The notes below the pieces were generated by a model, which saw nothing but the letters and a program-made list of their open reading frames with translations, did no database searches and had not been told where the DNA came from. This document shows positions 1-7,519 of a DNA stretch of 32,686 nucleotides, one piece after another. Every line of letters begins with the position of its first letter. Position 1 is the stretch's first letter. A program made the translations under genes and the position numbers. The DNA comes from Planctomyces sp. SH-PL62 (GTDB lineage Bacteria > Planctomycetota > Planctomycetia > Planctomycetales > Planctomycetaceae), in contig CAMDDX010000040.1 in the NCBI GenBank assembly GCA_945893075.1, forward strand, positions 1-32,686, given 5' to 3'.

Positions 1-61
1 CCCCGAACTCCGCCAACGCCGCATTCGCTCGCGCCAACGAGCTTCCACCGTCTCACGCCCC

Positions 62-952
62 ATGACAGCTCTCCTGATTGCGGGTCTCAAACCAACCGCA
101 TCAGCTTACCACTGCCACCAAGAACGCATTCCGCCGGACGCTTACGATCGAACCAACATCCACACACAACTCGGCCACGCGACACCTCCTGGTCTGGTTT
201 CCTGCGCTCCAGTCCGCAGTCACACGACCAGCAAACTCACGCAGACGAATTCCAGGAGAGGAATACCATACAAACAGCAATCGCGCCAGCTCGCCCACAC
301 TACCCAGCTATGCGCGCTGGCGGTGGACAAGATGGACGGCTTCTGCGTCGGCGAACCGTGGAATGCGCGAGCGATCACGGATGGCATCGGCTTCACGTCG
401 ATCACCACGCAGGAGATCTGGCCCGATCATCCGGAGAAGGTCTGTGCCTTCACCGCCGAGTTCGCGGAGAAGAATCCCAAGACGGTCAAAGCCGTGCTGA
501 AGGCGCTGCATGAGGCGAGCATCTGGCTCGACAACATGGACAACCGGCCGGAACAGGCGGAGATCGTCTCGGCCGCGAGCTACATCAACTGCCCCAAGGA
601 GATCATCCTCGGCCGGCTGCAAGGTCACTACGACATGGGGGACGGCCGCTCGATGCAGGACAAGAACTACATGATCTTCCACGACCGCAACTGCAACTAC
701 CCGCAGCTCAAGTATGCGACGTGGTGGCTGTCGCAGTTCCGCCGCTGGGGCATGGTCGATGGACCGCCGGATTACGACGGCATCGCCAAGCAAGTCATGC
801 GGCCCGACCTCTACGAAGAAGCGATGAAAGAAATCGGCTTCGTTCACGGAGGGGCGAACTCCGAACCCGAGAAGTTCTTCGACGGCGGCATCTTCGATCC
901 CGCCGACCCGGAGAAGTACGCGACCTCATTCGCGATCAACAGTTTGAAGTAA
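62..952 (+). CDS. nrtA: Nitrate ABC transporter substrate-binding protein, C-terminal part only (5'-disrupted nrtA)
   Basis: The open frame encodes 296 residues, but only residues from about 87 onward look like a NrtA/CmpA-type periplasmic nitrate-binding protein. That part carries the family segment MDGFCVGEPW (residues 91-100) and a C-terminal lobe ending YATSFAINSLK. Full-length family members are roughly 400-450 residues, so about half is missing. The upstream part (residues 1-86) has no protein-like pattern, no Tat or Sec signal and no plausible ribosome-binding site at 62, and the frame stays open to the left edge. A good Shine-Dalgarno-like stretch (AGGAGAGGA, 253-261) sits before ATACAAACAG at 268, in a different frame from the NrtA part. 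A deletion or mis-join between about 268 and 320 is therefore likely. The permease and two ATPases of the same transporter follow. The family call is confident. Whether a functional protein is made is doubtful. Confidence 0.6.
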   Translation: MTALLIAGLKPTASAYHCHQERIPPDAYDRTNIHTQLGHATPPGLVSCAPVRSHTTSKLTQTNSRRGIPYKQQSRQLAHTTQLCALAVDKMDGFCVGEPWNARAITDGIGFTSITTQEIWPDHPEKVCAFTAEFAEKNPKTVKAVLKALHEASIWLDNMDNRPEQAEIVSAASYINCPKEIILGRLQGHYDMGDGRSMQDKNYMIFHDRNCNYPQLKYATWWLSQFRRWGMVDGPPDYDGIAKQVMRPDLYEEAMKEIGFVHGGANSEPEKFFDGGIFDPADPEKYATSFAINSLK

Positions 953-1120
953 CCCTGGAGTGCGGTGGCTCGACACCGCCCTCCATTCATTTGAAATAGC
1001 GATTCCCGAAGTCCGGGCATCGTCGCCGCGAGAGTTGGCTGAGCAATCGCCGTTTTGCTGGCGATCATCGCCGTACTTCCAATTGAATGGAGGGCTGCGT
1101 CAAGCCGCAGCACTCCAAGG
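953..1120. repeat. Long inverted repeat, family A copy 1, between nrtA and nrtB
   Basis: Arms at 953-987 and 1086-1120 pair over about 35 nt with a few mismatches (left arm begins CCCTGGAGTGCGGTGGCTCG). The left arm starts directly after the nrtA TAA. The right arm ends with CTCCAAGG, which serves as the ribosome-binding site of nrtB. Within each arm, GCGGTGG..CACCGC-type segments can also form a local hairpin. A second copy lies at 2915-3100 and a partial one at 26150. Confidence 0.85.
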
Positions 1121-1127
1121 AAATACC

Positions 1128-1910
1128 ATGAACGAACGCAAATTTCGCGGTGATTGGATCGTGTTACCTCTGCTCGGCATCGTCGCCGTCGTGGTGTTGT
1201 GGGCGATCTCCAGCATGACGTGGGCACCGAGCTTGCCGACGCCGTGGAAGACGTGGCAAGTCAGTCAGCCATATCTGATGAAGCCGTTCGAGAAGCGCGG
1301 CGAGCTGGATCAAGGGATCCTGCGCTTCACCTGGTACTCGCTGATTCTGGTGGCGAAGGGCTACACGATCGCGCTCCTGATCGGCACGCCGCTCGGCTTT
1401 GTGTTGGGCATGTCAAAGATGTTTGCGAAGACGTTCGATCCGATCATTCAAATCCTGCGGCCGGTCTCGCCATTGGCTTGGTTACCGCTGGGACTGGTGC
1501 TGTTTCAGAAATCAGAACCGGCGGCGATCTTCACGATCGCGCTCTGTTCGATGTGGCCGACGGTGCTCAACACGGCGGTCGGTGTGCGAGCGATCCCGCA
1601 AGACTATCTCAATGTCGCTCGCGTGCTGAATCTGTCGCGAATGAAGACGCTGCTAAAAATCCTGCTGCCGGCAACGTTGCCGTACATGTTCACGGGCTTC
1701 CGTCTGAGCCTCGGCATCGCGTGGCTGGTGATCGTCGCGGCCGAGATGCTGACCGGCAGCCCCGGCGTCGGCGGTTTCCTGTGGCAGGAATACAACAGCC
1801 TGATCTACGAACACATCATCCTTTGCATCCTGACCATCGGCGTGATCGGCTTCATCCTGGATCGCCTGATGGGGGTCGTCGAACGCCGGCTGCAAGTCGC
1901 GAAGGCGTGA
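1128..1910 (+). CDS. nrtB: Nitrate ABC transporter permease
   Basis: This 260-residue inner-membrane permease would form the channel of a nitrate/nitrite (or bicarbonate/cyanate-type) importer. It has about six hydrophobic segments: near residues 9-28, 80-100, 118-140, 145-165, 195-215 and 230-250. The cytoplasmic EAA-type loop that contacts the ATPase lies around [19 protein letters not shown], in the usual place for BPD_transp_1 proteins. Length fits NrtB. The frame is open from 960, but ATG at 1128 is chosen because AAGGA at 1117-1121 precedes it and the protein then begins [10 protein letters not shown]; the upstream codons belong to the inverted repeat. It sits between nrtA and two ATPase genes, as in the standard nrtABCD order. 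The exact anion cannot be proven from sequence. Confidence 0.88.
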   Translation: MNERKFRGDWIVLPLLGIVAVVVLWAISSMTWAPSLPTPWKTWQVSQPYLMKPFEKRGELDQGILRFTWYSLILVAKGYTIALLIGTPLGFVLGMSKMFAKTFDPIIQILRPVSPLAWLPLGLVLFQKSEPAAIFTIALCSMWPTVLNTAVGVRAIPQDYLNVARVLNLSRMKTLLKILLPATLPYMFTGFRLSLGIAWLVIVAAEMLTGSPGVGGFLWQEYNSLIYEHIILCILTIGVIGFILDRLMGVVERRLQVAKA

Positions 1911-1927
1911 TCCATTTTCCGGCTGAA

Positions 1928-2019
1928 GGCTGTCGGCTGAAAGCTGATGGCTGTTATCTCAACTCCAACGATTCGATTTGGGATGACAGCCGACAGCCAT
2001 CAGCTTTCAGCCCACAGCC
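1928..2019. repeat. 27-nt inverted repeat between nrtB and nrtC
   Basis: Arms at 1928-1954 (begins GGCTGTCGGCTGAAAGCTGA) and 1993-2019 are reverse complements with a single mismatch, separated by about 38 nt. It fills most of the 140-nt gap between nrtB and nrtC. There is no T-run after the right arm, so it is not a classical terminator. Its sequence differs from the other palindromes in the window. Confidence 0.85.
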
Positions 2020-2050
2020 GGCCATCACAATCACCGAAAGTGAATCGACC

Positions 2051-2935
2051 ATGTCTGCTCTCTTGGAAACGCCACGAATCACCGCTCGATTCACTGAGCC
2101 GGATTATGTCCGCATGTCTTCGCTGCCATTCGTGAAACTGAAGCACGTCTCGAAAAGCTACGGCTCTGGTCAGCAGCGTCGCGAGGTGCTTAAGGACTTG
2201 AACCTCGACATCGCGCGCGGCGAGTTCGTGGCGATCGTCGGCTACTCCGGATCAGGCAAGACGACGTTGATGTCGCTGCTGGCCGGTCTGATTCGGCCCG
2301 ACTTCGGCACCGTGATGATGGACGGTCGCGAGATCACCGGGCCAAGCCCCGAACGGGGACTCGTCTTTCAGAACTATTCACTGCTGCCGTGGCTGACGGT
2401 TTTCGAGAACATCGCGCTCGCGGTCGATCAACTCTTTCCCAAATGGTCGAAGGAAAGACGACGAGCACACATCGAGCACTACATCGCGATGGTGAATCTC
2501 ACGCCGGCGCGGACCAAACGGCCGCACGAGTTGTCCGGCGGAATGCGGCAGCGAGTGTCGGTCGCACGAACGCTGGCGATGAACCCGGAGATGCTGTTGC
2601 TCGATGAACCGCTCAGCGCGCTCGATGCTCTCACGCGCGCGACGTTGCAGGACGAGATCGAACAAATCTGGGAACGCGACCGTAAAACGGTCTTGCTCAT
2701 CACGAACGACGTGGACGAAGCCTTGCTGCTGGCTGACCGAGTCATCCCGCTGAGCGCCGGCCCCGGCGCGACGCTCGGCCCGGCGGTTGATGTCGATCTC
2801 GACCGTCCGCGCAATCGCAAGACGATTCAACGTGACCCGCATTTCAAACGCTTGCGCAACGAGGTGCTGGACTATCTGCTCGGTGAAGGAGCACGCCAGA
2901 AACCACGCCGCGAACCCTGGAGTGCGGTGGCCTGA
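2051..2935 (+). CDS. nrtC: Nitrate ABC transporter ATP-binding protein, NrtC-type
   Basis: This is a 294-residue ABC ATPase of the nitrate/taurine importer group. It shows Walker [10 protein letters not shown], a Q-loop in [10 protein letters not shown], signature LSGGMRQR, and Walker [13 protein letters not shown]. The switch region reads [13 protein letters not shown], so the usual H-loop histidine is Asn. I recall the same TNDVDEA feature in NrtC of other bacteria, whereas the partner at 3109 has the normal TH. It lacks the C-terminal substrate-binding-like domain of cyanobacterial NrtC. ATG at 2051 follows a weak GAAAGTG-like site. The open frame runs much further upstream, but that part overlaps nrtB in another frame and is spurious. 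The last residues (PWSAVA) and the TGA stop are encoded by the left arm of the following inverted repeat. Confidence 0.88.
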   Translation: MSALLETPRITARFTEPDYVRMSSLPFVKLKHVSKSYGSGQQRREVLKDLNLDIARGEFVAIVGYSGSGKTTLMSLLAGLIRPDFGTVMMDGREITGPSPERGLVFQNYSLLPWLTVFENIALAVDQLFPKWSKERRRAHIEHYIAMVNLTPARTKRPHELSGGMRQRVSVARTLAMNPEMLLLDEPLSALDALTRATLQDEIEQIWERDRKTVLLITNDVDEALLLADRVIPLSAGPGATLGPAVDVDLDRPRNRKTIQRDPHFKRLRNEVLDYLLGEGARQKPRREPWSAVA

Positions 2936-3100
2936 CACCGCCCTCCATTCGATGGCAGTCACGGCAACCAAATGGCGATCGCTCAACTTCGTGAGTGAAG
3001 ACTCCTTTTCCAATGCGACTTGTCACGACGAGTCGTTTCGTAATCAGTAACTCGATTCCGCAATTGATGGAGGGCGGCGTCGAGCCGCCGCACTCCAGGG
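2915..3100. repeat. Long inverted repeat, family A copy 2, between nrtC and nrtD
   Basis: Arms at 2915-2949 and 3066-3100 pair over about 35 nt. The left arm (CCCTGGAGTGCGGTGGCCTG) is nearly identical to that of copy 1 at 953, but here it overlaps the end of nrtC and supplies its TGA stop (2933-2935). The right arm ends CTCCAGGG, giving the ribosome-binding site of nrtD. The spacers of copies 1 and 2 are unrelated, so it is the arms that are conserved. Confidence 0.85.
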
Positions 3101-3108
3101 AACTACCC

Positions 3109-4023
3109 ATGAATCACCCCGAGAAATATCTGGAAATCTGGAAGCTGCAGAAGGCGTATCCGTCGCCGAGTGGCCCGCCGGCCGTGATCGTCGGGGACTT
3201 CACACTTAACGTGGCCGAAGGGGAATTCGTTTCGGTCATCGGTCACTCCGGCTGCGGCAAATCGACGGTGCTGTCGATGATCGCCGGGCTGAATGATCCA
3301 ACCGGCGGCGGCATCGTGTTGGCCGGCCGCGAAGTCAAAGAGGCGGGCCCGGATCGCGGCGTGGTGTTTCAAGCTCCGTGTCTGCTGCCGTGGATGACGG
3401 CGTTGCAGAACGTGACGCTGGGCGTCGAGCAAGTTGCGCCGCACAAATCCCGCGCGGAGCAGCGCGGCGTCGCAGCGCACTATTTGGATCTCGTGGGACT
3501 CGGCGATTCGCTGGACGTGCATCCGAACCAACTCTCCGGCGGGATGCGGCAGCGCGTCGGCATCGCGCGGGCGTTTGCACTGTCGCCGAAGATGCTGTTG
3601 CTCGACGAGCCGTTCGGGATGCTCGACAGCCTGACGCGAATGGAGCTGCAACAAGTGCTGCTCGACCTGTGGGCCACCGATCGCAAGACCGCGCTGATGG
3701 TCACGCATGATGTCGATGAGGCACTGTTCCTCTCGGATCGCATCGTGATGATGACCAATGGCCCAGCCGCGCGGATCGGCGACATCTTGGAAGTCCCGTT
3801 CGCTCGGCCGCGCGATCGCCACGACGTCTTCGAGCATCCGGAATACGACCGCTTGCGACAACGACTGATCTCATTCTTGGAGGACCATGCTCAGCATCCG
3901 CAGGCGGACGACGAATCGGTGGACGATCCGCGGAACATCCCCTCGCGCGAGCCGGGGGATCGGGAGTCTTTCTCAAGTCGCCGGACATTTTCCGTGACAC
4001 CCAAGTCCCACGATGCGGCTTGA
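3109..4023 (+). CDS. nrtD: Nitrate ABC transporter ATP-binding protein, NrtD-type, with palindrome-derived C-terminal tail
   Basis: This 304-residue protein is the second ATPase of the importer. It has Walker [11 protein letters not shown]-loop [10 protein letters not shown], signature LSGGMRQR, Walker [13 protein letters not shown] and a normal H-loop in [15 protein letters not shown]. It probably pairs with the NrtC-type subunit, giving one canonical and one altered catalytic site. ATG at 3109 is used because CCAGGGAA precedes it; the frame is open from 2995 through the inverted repeat. The ATPase fold ends around residue 263 ([13 protein letters not shown]). The last ~40 residues are low-complexity and hydrophilic, partly encoded by the two arms of the inverted repeat 3954-4042. 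The stop codon lies in that repeat's right arm. The natural end may have been lost when the repeat arrived. Confidence 0.88.
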   Translation: MNHPEKYLEIWKLQKAYPSPSGPPAVIVGDFTLNVAEGEFVSVIGHSGCGKSTVLSMIAGLNDPTGGGIVLAGREVKEAGPDRGVVFQAPCLLPWMTALQNVTLGVEQVAPHKSRAEQRGVAAHYLDLVGLGDSLDVHPNQLSGGMRQRVGIARAFALSPKMLLLDEPFGMLDSLTRMELQQVLLDLWATDRKTALMVTHDVDEALFLSDRIVMMTNGPAARIGDILEVPFARPRDRHDVFEHPEYDRLRQRLISFLEDHAQHPQADDESVDDPRNIPSREPGDRESFSSRRTFSVTPKSHDAA

Positions 4024-4042
4024 GAAAGACTCGCGATCCCCC
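3954..4042. repeat. 28-nt inverted repeat overlapping the 3' end of nrtD
   Basis: Arms at 3954-3981 (starts GGGGGATCGGGAGTCTTTCT) and 4015-4042 are reverse complements with two mismatches. Both arms overlap the nrtD reading frame, and the right arm contains its TGA (4021-4023). Confidence 0.85.
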
Positions 4043-4049
4043 AAGACGC

Positions 4050-4113
4050 ACCAGCACGACGCGACAGCGAGTGGTTGTTCGAGAAAAACCACTCGCTGAT
4101 GCGTCGTGCTGGT
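4050..4113. repeat. 27-nt inverted repeat downstream of nrtD
   Basis: Arms at 4050-4076 (starts ACCAGCACGACGCGACAGCG) and 4087-4113 pair with two mismatches around a 10-nt loop. It directly follows the repeat at 3954-4042, so two unrelated palindromes stand in tandem after the transporter operon. A smaller hairpin GACTC-GGA-GAGTC lies at about 4187-4199, just before the kinase gene. Confidence 0.85.
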
Positions 4114-4230
4114 ATTGGAAGCCCAACATCTGGCGACTTCGGCTACACTTGGACGTTTTCGCGTCCACTGTGAGAATTCAGAGCCGACTCGGAGAGTCAG
4201 CCTACGGTGGCCCAGTCAAAGGATTGAACC

Positions 4231-5385
4231 ATGACCGACTTGATCCGCGTTCCCCCGCCTCTCACCGAACCTGAGCCTGTGCTGAACGACTCGTTGCCCT
4301 CCACGCGATTCCTCACCCGTCGCGATCCGCCACACACCGCTAATCACGCGCTGCGCGAGCTTCAAGAGCAATTTCACAACATCATCGCCAGCGCCGACGT
4401 GCGCTGGACCACGCGCTATCGGTTGATCGAAAAGTTGGGGGCCGGCAGCCAAGGGATCGTCTTCCTGGCCGAGCGGCAGGGAGCACACAACATCTCACTG
4501 CCTGTCGCGCTGAAGGTTTTCTCCCCGCAAACTCACACCACATCGCGAGCGTACCGCCACGAAATGGAACGGATGGCGCGCGTCTCGATGCACTTGGCGT
4601 TGATCCAGCAAGACCATGTGCTGGATGTCCAAAACTTCGTGAAATGCCGCGGCGTGCGGATGCTGGTCATGGAATGGGTCGATGGCTTTGACCTGCGGCA
4701 TCTGCTGAAGCCGGCCACTCTGCGCAGTGTGCAAAGCCGGCTCAGCCCCGAACGCGTCGACTACCTGACCGACGTGCTCATCACGGACGGCCCGCAGCAC
4801 TCGCGTTTGAAGCCGGGGTTCGCGATCGCCATCTTGCGCGAATGCCTGTCCGCGCTGGCGGCCATTCACCGCAACGGGATCGTCCATGCCGATCTCAAAC
4901 CGTCCAACATCATGCTCAAGCGGACTGGCAATGCGAAGGTGATCGACTTCGGATTCGCGTTCGAGGTTGCTGACAAGACCGCCCCGCGCGCCTGCACGCC
5001 TCAATATGCGGCCGTCGAAGTCCTGCGCGGAGCGAGTTCGTCTCCCGTGTCGGACCTGGCCAGCTTGGGTTACGTTCTGGTCGATCTGCTGTGCGGCATG
5101 TCTCCCTTCGCTGGAATGCAACGCTTCGCCGATCTCATCACGGCGAAGAAACAACTCCCCGATCGCCTGCCGGAGTTTCTGCCGGCGGAGATTAAGCAGG
5201 ACGAACGCTTACTCGCTCTGTTGCGTGGCTTGATCGCAGCGGACCCCGCCAATCGTTTTCCCGATGCTGAAGCCGCCGACTTATACGACCACGGTGCCGC
5301 CAACTTTCAGCGCGAACTTGTGAAGGGGAACCTCTCCAGCGAATACGAAAACGAAATCCGCTTGTGGTTGCAGGAAGTGGAGTAG
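4231..5385 (+). CDS. Serine/threonine protein kinase (Hanks type), soluble
   Basis: This 384-residue kinase has the full set of catalytic motifs: glycine loop GAGSQGIVF, ATP-anchoring Lys95 in ALKVF, catalytic loop HADLKPSNIM with Asp221, metal-binding DFG at Asp239, and an APE-like AAVE after the activation segment TPQYAA. The first ~55 residues are Pro-rich and probably a flexible tail. No membrane segment or sensor domain follows the kinase fold, unlike many planctomycete kinases, so it is probably cytosolic. An insert (about residues 150-190) separates the N-lobe hinge region MEWVDGFDL from the C-lobe. ATG at 4231 is preceded by AAAGGA at 4219-4224. It appears to be a single gene between palindromes and a terminator. 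The substrate is unknown. Confidence 0.9.
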   Translation: MTDLIRVPPPLTEPEPVLNDSLPSTRFLTRRDPPHTANHALRELQEQFHNIIASADVRWTTRYRLIEKLGAGSQGIVFLAERQGAHNISLPVALKVFSPQTHTTSRAYRHEMERMARVSMHLALIQQDHVLDVQNFVKCRGVRMLVMEWVDGFDLRHLLKPATLRSVQSRLSPERVDYLTDVLITDGPQHSRLKPGFAIAILRECLSALAAIHRNGIVHADLKPSNIMLKRTGNAKVIDFGFAFEVADKTAPRACTPQYAAVEVLRGASSSPVSDLASLGYVLVDLLCGMSPFAGMQRFADLITAKKQLPDRLPEFLPAEIKQDERLLALLRGLIAADPANRFPDAEAADLYDHGAANFQRELVKGNLSSEYENEIRLWLQEVE

Positions 5386-5394
5386 CGAATGCAA

Positions 5395-5424
5395 AAAGCC
5401 CGCTCGACGAATCGAGCGGGCTTT
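5395..5424 (+). terminator. Intrinsic terminator after the kinase gene
   Basis: A perfect 13-bp stem (5395-5407 with 5412-5424, core GCCCGCTCGA) closes a CGAA tetraloop and ends in TTT, 9 nt after the kinase stop. A-run and T-run at the stem ends would let it act in both directions. Confidence 0.8.
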
Positions 5425-5530
5425 CGCTGTGGCACACAGTGAGTCCGGAAGCGTGGCTTCCTTGCCGGCGGCGAACATTCCTGTTCAACGCTTCGCGGAC
5501 GCGCTGGGCCTTGGTTCTGTTCCGTAAATC

Positions 5531-5589
5531 AGCCGCAGGGCGCTAGCCCCGGTTTGTATGACGAGAACCGGGGCTAGCGCCCTGCGGCT
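5531..5589. repeat. Perfect 24-nt inverted repeat between convergent genes
   Basis: Arms 5531-5554 (starts AGCCGCAGGGCGCTAGCCCC) and 5566-5589 are perfect reverse complements around an 11-nt loop. It lies between the kinase terminator and the stop codon (5602-5604) of the minus-strand small gene. It lacks a T-run. Confidence 0.9.
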
Positions 5590-5601
5590 CATTTGCAAAA
5601 C

Positions 5602-5919
5602 TTAGAACACATCCAGAACGAAGTGATGGCCTTTGTGGTACGGCTGCGCGGTGTCGTGGAAGTTGTGCCAGTTCTTGTTGAGCACCGGGATGCGCTGCGA
5701 TGGCCCATACCGGTAGTACAAGTTGTCGTTGCTCCCTTGCGGCCGCTGGAAGTTGTGCGGGTAGTACAGGAACGGGTAGTACATGAACCGATTCCAATCG
5801 GTCGGTTGCCCGCGTCCGGCAGCCTGGGCGGTCGAGCCGCCAAACTGTGTTGCCGCGGCCACCGCCAAGCAGAACAGCCCTGTGGTCAGAATTCGTCGCA
5901 GCGTGATTCGTCGCAGCAT
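5602..5919 (-). CDS. Small secreted Tyr/His-rich protein
   Basis: The protein has 105 residues. A clear signal peptide covers residues 1-33 (basic start MLRRITLRR, hydrophobic core, AQA cleavage site). The mature part is short and aromatic, with RFMYYPFLYYPHNF, LYYRYGPSQRIPV and a His-rich end HKGHHFVLDVF. I recall planctomycete families of this kind, with the YPHNF motif, that are automatically labelled calmodulin-binding; I give that label little functional weight. AGGAG at about 13 nt upstream of the ATG on the minus strand supports the start. It is divergent from the peptidase gene at 6146 and convergent with the kinase. It is probably periplasmic or envelope-associated; role unknown. Confidence 0.72.
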   Translation of the reverse strand: MLRRITLRRILTTGLFCLAVAAATQFGGSTAQAAGRGQPTDWNRFMYYPFLYYPHNFQRPQGSNDNLYYRYGPSQRIPVLNKNWHNFHDTAQPYHKGHHFVLDVF

Positions 5920-6065
5920 GGTCCGCGTGCTCCTGAGTCTTCAAAGTCGGACAGAGTGCCCTCCCTATCATCGGCATCGGCACGATCCGCACCGCAGGAA
6001 AAACCGGCAGAGCTTTTCAGACCGGCAAACTCTTCCGCTTGAGCCGTGTGTTCGATCGGCCATAA

Positions 6066-6120
6066 CGTAGCCGCACTCGCCAGAGTGCGGGCGGCCCGCG
6101 TTCTGGCGAACGCGGCTACG
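6066..6120. repeat. 19-nt inverted repeat, family F copy 1
   Basis: Arms 6066-6084 (CGTAGCCGCACTCGCCAGA) and 6102-6120 pair with two mismatches around a GC-rich centre. It is 26 nt upstream of the M28 peptidase start. The first 26 nt are repeated exactly at 14349-14374. Confidence 0.85.
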
Positions 6121-6145
6121 GTTTCTCTCAACAACGGAGTCTGCG

Positions 6146-7366
6146 ATGTCTCGATTCGTTCGATGTCTGCTCGCCTTGGCCTGGGTCGCGACATCGGTCT
6201 ACGCCGACGATCTGCCGAACGAATGGGAAGGCTCAATCAAGCCGGAGCACGTCCGCCCGCACGTCGAGTTTCTGGCAAGCCCTCAACTCGCGGGGCGATC
6301 CGGAGCCAATTCGAACAAAGCGGCCGACTACCTGATTCAGCAGTTTCGCAAATCAAAACTTCGGCCACTGTTCCCGGACAAAGACTTTGAGCAACCGATT
6401 CCCACGTCGGCCGAAGAGCGCGAGGAAAACGCCAACCCAGCCAACGGGGGTGGCGACGCCGATCCGCCGCTCAAGACGCCGCGCATCATCGGCCGCAACG
6501 TCGGTGCCTTCCTGGAAGGGAGCGACCCGGAACTGCGCGATGAACTGATCGTGATCGGAGCACACTTCGATCATCTCGGCGTTCGCAAAGGGGCGGTCTA
6601 TCGCGGCGCGGACGACAACGCGAGCGGCACGTCCATGATGCTGGAAGTCGCTCGGCAGTTGGCCACGGCGAAGCGGCGGCCCAAGCGGAGCATCGTCTTC
6701 GTCGGCTTTGATCTCGAAGAACAGATGCTGTGGGGTTCGCGCTGGTTTGTCGCGCATCCGCCATTTGAACTCAGTCGCGTCAAGCTGTTCATCACCGCCG
6801 ACATGATTGGCCGGTCGCTGGGCGATCTGCCGCTGCCGATCGTCTTCGTAATGGGCAGCGAGCACGCGCCGCGCTTGAAGACATTGCTCGACGATGTCGG
6901 CACGCCGCGCGGTTTGGAAGTCGCGCGGCTGGGCGTCGATCTGATCGGCGTGCGCAGCGACTATGGGCCGTTCTGGGGTGAGAAGATTCCGTTCCTGTTT
7001 TTCTCAACCGGCGAGCATCCCGATTACCACACGCCGCGCGACGTGCCGGAGAAACTCGATTTCGACAAGATCGCGCGTGTGTCGAGCCTCGTCCTGAAAG
7101 TCGTCGAGGGAGCGGCGAACTCGGTCACTGCTCCGGAGTGGATCGACGAAGTCCCGCCCGATCTCGACGAGGTCAAAGCCGTGCAGCGCATCACTGACTC
7201 GCTGCTGAAAGCCGGCGAGAAGAAACCGCTCACCGACCTGCAACGGCTGATCGTCACGCAGGCTCACAACAAGTGTCAGCAGATTCTCGATCGCGGCACA
7301 TTCAACGCCGACGATCGCAAATGGCTGATCCGAATCTCGCAGTTGCTGCTGCTGTCGGTGTTCTGA
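6146..7366 (+). CDS. Secreted M28-family zinc aminopeptidase
   Basis: The protein has 406 residues and a signal peptide (about 1-20, ending VYA before DDLPNEW). A short linker leads into an M28 peptidase fold with every metal ligand in order: HFDHLG (His140, Asp142), GADDNASG (bridging Asp157), FDLEEQ (catalytic Glu and ligand Glu), DMIGR (Asp) and YHTPRD (His). These bind two zinc ions and cleave N-terminal residues from peptides. About 80 residues after the catalytic domain are helical and unassigned (KAVQRITDSLLKAGEKK...), ending in a hydrophobic SQLLLLSVF. Ribosome-binding site: ACGGAG, 6133-6138, before ATG at 6146. Probably exported to take part in peptide degradation; a protease-associated domain is absent. 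Confidence 0.87.
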   Translation: MSRFVRCLLALAWVATSVYADDLPNEWEGSIKPEHVRPHVEFLASPQLAGRSGANSNKAADYLIQQFRKSKLRPLFPDKDFEQPIPTSAEEREENANPANGGGDADPPLKTPRIIGRNVGAFLEGSDPELRDELIVIGAHFDHLGVRKGAVYRGADDNASGTSMMLEVARQLATAKRRPKRSIVFVGFDLEEQMLWGSRWFVAHPPFELSRVKLFITADMIGRSLGDLPLPIVFVMGSEHAPRLKTLLDDVGTPRGLEVARLGVDLIGVRSDYGPFWGEKIPFLFFSTGEHPDYHTPRDVPEKLDFDKIARVSSLVLKVVEGAANSVTAPEWIDEVPPDLDEVKAVQRITDSLLKAGEKKPLTDLQRLIVTQAHNKCQQILDRGTFNADDRKWLIRISQLLLLSVF

Positions 7367-7386
7367 TCTCATCGCCTCCGGGCTTG

Positions 7387-7499
7387 CCCCGGTGGTTCCC
7401 GCGCTCTGAAGCTACGGTGCCGAAGAACGAAAGACGCCACGACCGAAGCCTTGCTGAGCGTTCGTGGCCCGTAGCTGCAGAGCGCGGGAACCACCCCGG
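7387..7499. repeat. 31-nt inverted repeat between convergent genes
   Basis: Arms 7387-7417 (starts CCCCGGTGGTTCCCGCGCTC) and 7469-7499 pair with about three mismatches. It fills the gap between the M28 peptidase stop and the Fae-like stop (7520). No T-run. Confidence 0.85.
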
Positions 7500-7519
7500 C
7501 GAGCGGGGTGGCGGGATTC

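Noticed and set aside
1154-2050. Upstream extension of the nrtC frame through nrtB
   Set aside because: It is out of frame with the clear permease gene and consists of Arg/Ala/Asp-rich non-protein-like sequence; the ATG at 2051 is the sensible start.
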